DNA from: Geminicoccus sp.
GTDB taxonomy: Bacteria; Pseudomonadota; Alphaproteobacteria; UBA7985
Direction of reading: 5' to 3'
NCBI GenBank assembly: GCA_002708995.1
Contig: PAPT01000005.1
Coordinates: forward strand, 1 to 64,000
Length of the DNA stretch: 64,000 nucleotides
The notes below the pieces were generated by a model. That model had not been told where the DNA came from. It ran no database searches and saw only the letters and a list, made by a program, of their open reading frames with translations. Shown here piece by piece: positions 63,210-64,000 of the stretch; positions within the stretch are counted from its first letter, which is position 1, and each line of letters starts with the position of its first letter. A program made the position numbers and the translations under genes.

Positions 63210-64000
63210 ATGCCTTCGAAGAAGACCGGCTTCGCCGCCAACGAAAGCCCCTACATTTCCGTGCGTGGGGCGCGCGAGCATAACTTGCGTGGGGTCAACA
63301 TCGACCTGCCGCGCAATCAGCTGGTGGTAATCACCGGATTGTCCGGATCGGGCAAATCCTCGCTCGCTTTTGATACTATTTATGCGGAGGGTCAGCGCCG
63401 CTACGTCGAGAGCCTCTCGGCCTACGCCCGGCAGTTCCTGGAAATGATGGAAAAGCCCGATGTCGACAGCATCGAGGGACTGTCTCCGGCGATTTCGATC
63501 GAGCAGAAGACCACGTCGAAGAACCCGCGCTCAACCGTGGGCACAGTGACGGAAATCTACGACTATCTGCGCCTGCTCTACGCCCGGGTCGGCGTTCCCT
63601 ACTCGCCGGCCACCGGCCTACCGATCGAGAGCCAGACCATCAGCCAAATGGTCGACCGAACCATCGAGAAGGGCGAAGGCGCGCGGCTGTATCTGCTGGC
63701 GCCGATCGTGCGCGGGCGCAAGGGCGAGTACCGCAAAGAGCTTGCCGAGTTGCAGAAGCGCGGCTTCCAGCGGGTCAAGATCGACGATGTAATGTACCTG
63801 ATCGAAGAAGCCCCGGCGCTGGACAAGAAGTTCAAGCACACCATCGAGGTCGTGGTCGACCGGGTGGTGCTCAAGGAAGGCATGGAACAACGGCTGGCCG
63901 ACAGCTTTGAGACCGCGCTCGAACTGGCCGACGGGCTGGCGATCATCGAGGATGCCAAGACTGAGGAGCGGACGACCTTCTCCGCCAAGTTTGCCTGCCC
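63210..64000 (+). CDS. uvrA: Excinuclease ABC subunit A, 5' part (runs off window)
   Basis: The first 263 codons of UvrA, the damage-recognition ATPase of nucleotide excision repair, are present; the gene is cut by the window end and so is missing from the ORF track. The start [80 protein letters not shown] contains the first Walker A and the UvrA-specific [54 protein letters not shown] follows. The window stops at KFACP, where the first zinc finger begins. There is no strong Shine-Dalgarno sequence before the ATG. Confidence 0.95.
   Translation, partial: MPSKKTGFAANESPYISVRGAREHNLRGVNIDLPRNQLVVITGLSGSGKSSLAFDTIYAEGQRRYVESLSAYARQFLEMMEKPDVDSIEGLSPAISIEQKTTSKNPRSTVGTVTEIYDYLRLLYARVGVPYSPATGLPIESQTISQMVDRTIEKGEGARLYLLAPIVRGRKGEYRKELAELQKRGFQRVKIDDVMYLIEEAPALDKKFKHTIEVVVDRVVLKEGMEQRLADSFETALELADGLAIIEDAKTEERTTFSAKFAC

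Overview
This GC-rich window most likely comes from the chromosome of an alphaproteobacterium, probably a free-living marine or Rhodospirillales-like species. Four things point there: a GTTC-N7-GTTC LexA box in front of ssb, an RNase E with a very long acidic insertion inside its S1 domain, the divergent rne / amiC-mrcA arrangement, and the abundance of TRAP-TAXI and betaine-type transporters. I see no rRNA, tRNA, CRISPR array, insertion sequence or prophage. Taxonomy is inferred from gene content only.

Layout. (1) 1-8.5 kb is an accessory catabolic block: a YtcJ-like amidohydrolase, a type I sulfatase, a fused TRAP permease with its TAXI binding protein, and a PfkB sugar kinase. It ends in the broken C-terminus of a sugar ABC-transporter ATPase. 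(2) 8.5-17.7 kb is a mixed metabolic stretch: 5'-nucleotidase, GH43 beta-xylosidase-like enzyme, threonine aldolase, a remnant of a metallo-beta-lactamase-fold hydrolase, an FAD oxidoreductase, a GST, a GAF-sulfotransferase fusion, and a PhnB/VOC gene whose reading frame is shifted by a 7-bp repeat tract. (3) 17.7-28.5 kb holds a small membrane ORF, an aminotransferase, and a quaternary-amine ABC transporter whose genes lie in alternating orientations (ATPase, binding protein, tandem-duplicated fused permease). An amidase, an iron-dependent alcohol dehydrogenase and a UMF1-type MFS protein follow. (4) 28.5-37 kb is surface and secreted biology: an alpha/beta hydrolase translationally coupled to an RTX M10-type metalloprotease, a MOSC protein, a cysteine-free pseudo-caspase with alternating SH3-like and helical repeats, a lipoprotein, and a KpsS-like polysaccharide protein.

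(5) 37-46.5 kb is core: prfB with a textbook programmed +1 frameshift, rne, amiC, mrcA, and a lone MoaD-like protein. (6) 46.7-58 kb is one tightly packed six-gene operon encoding MoxR ATPase, DUF58, a BatA-like vWA membrane protein, a 1046-residue vWA / amidotransferase-like membrane protein, and two membrane-anchored proteins of unknown role. It looks like a complete envelope-associated MoxR/vWA chaperone-type system. (7) 58-64 kb is core again: HAD phosphatase, ssb, gyrA, coaD, and the 5' part of uvrA, which runs off the window.

The best candidates for something under-described are the pseudo-caspase repeat protein, the GAF-sulfotransferase next to the repeat-frameshifted PhnB gene, and the extended MoxR/vWA operon. 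All functional statements come from reading motifs by eye. No database search or structure prediction was run.
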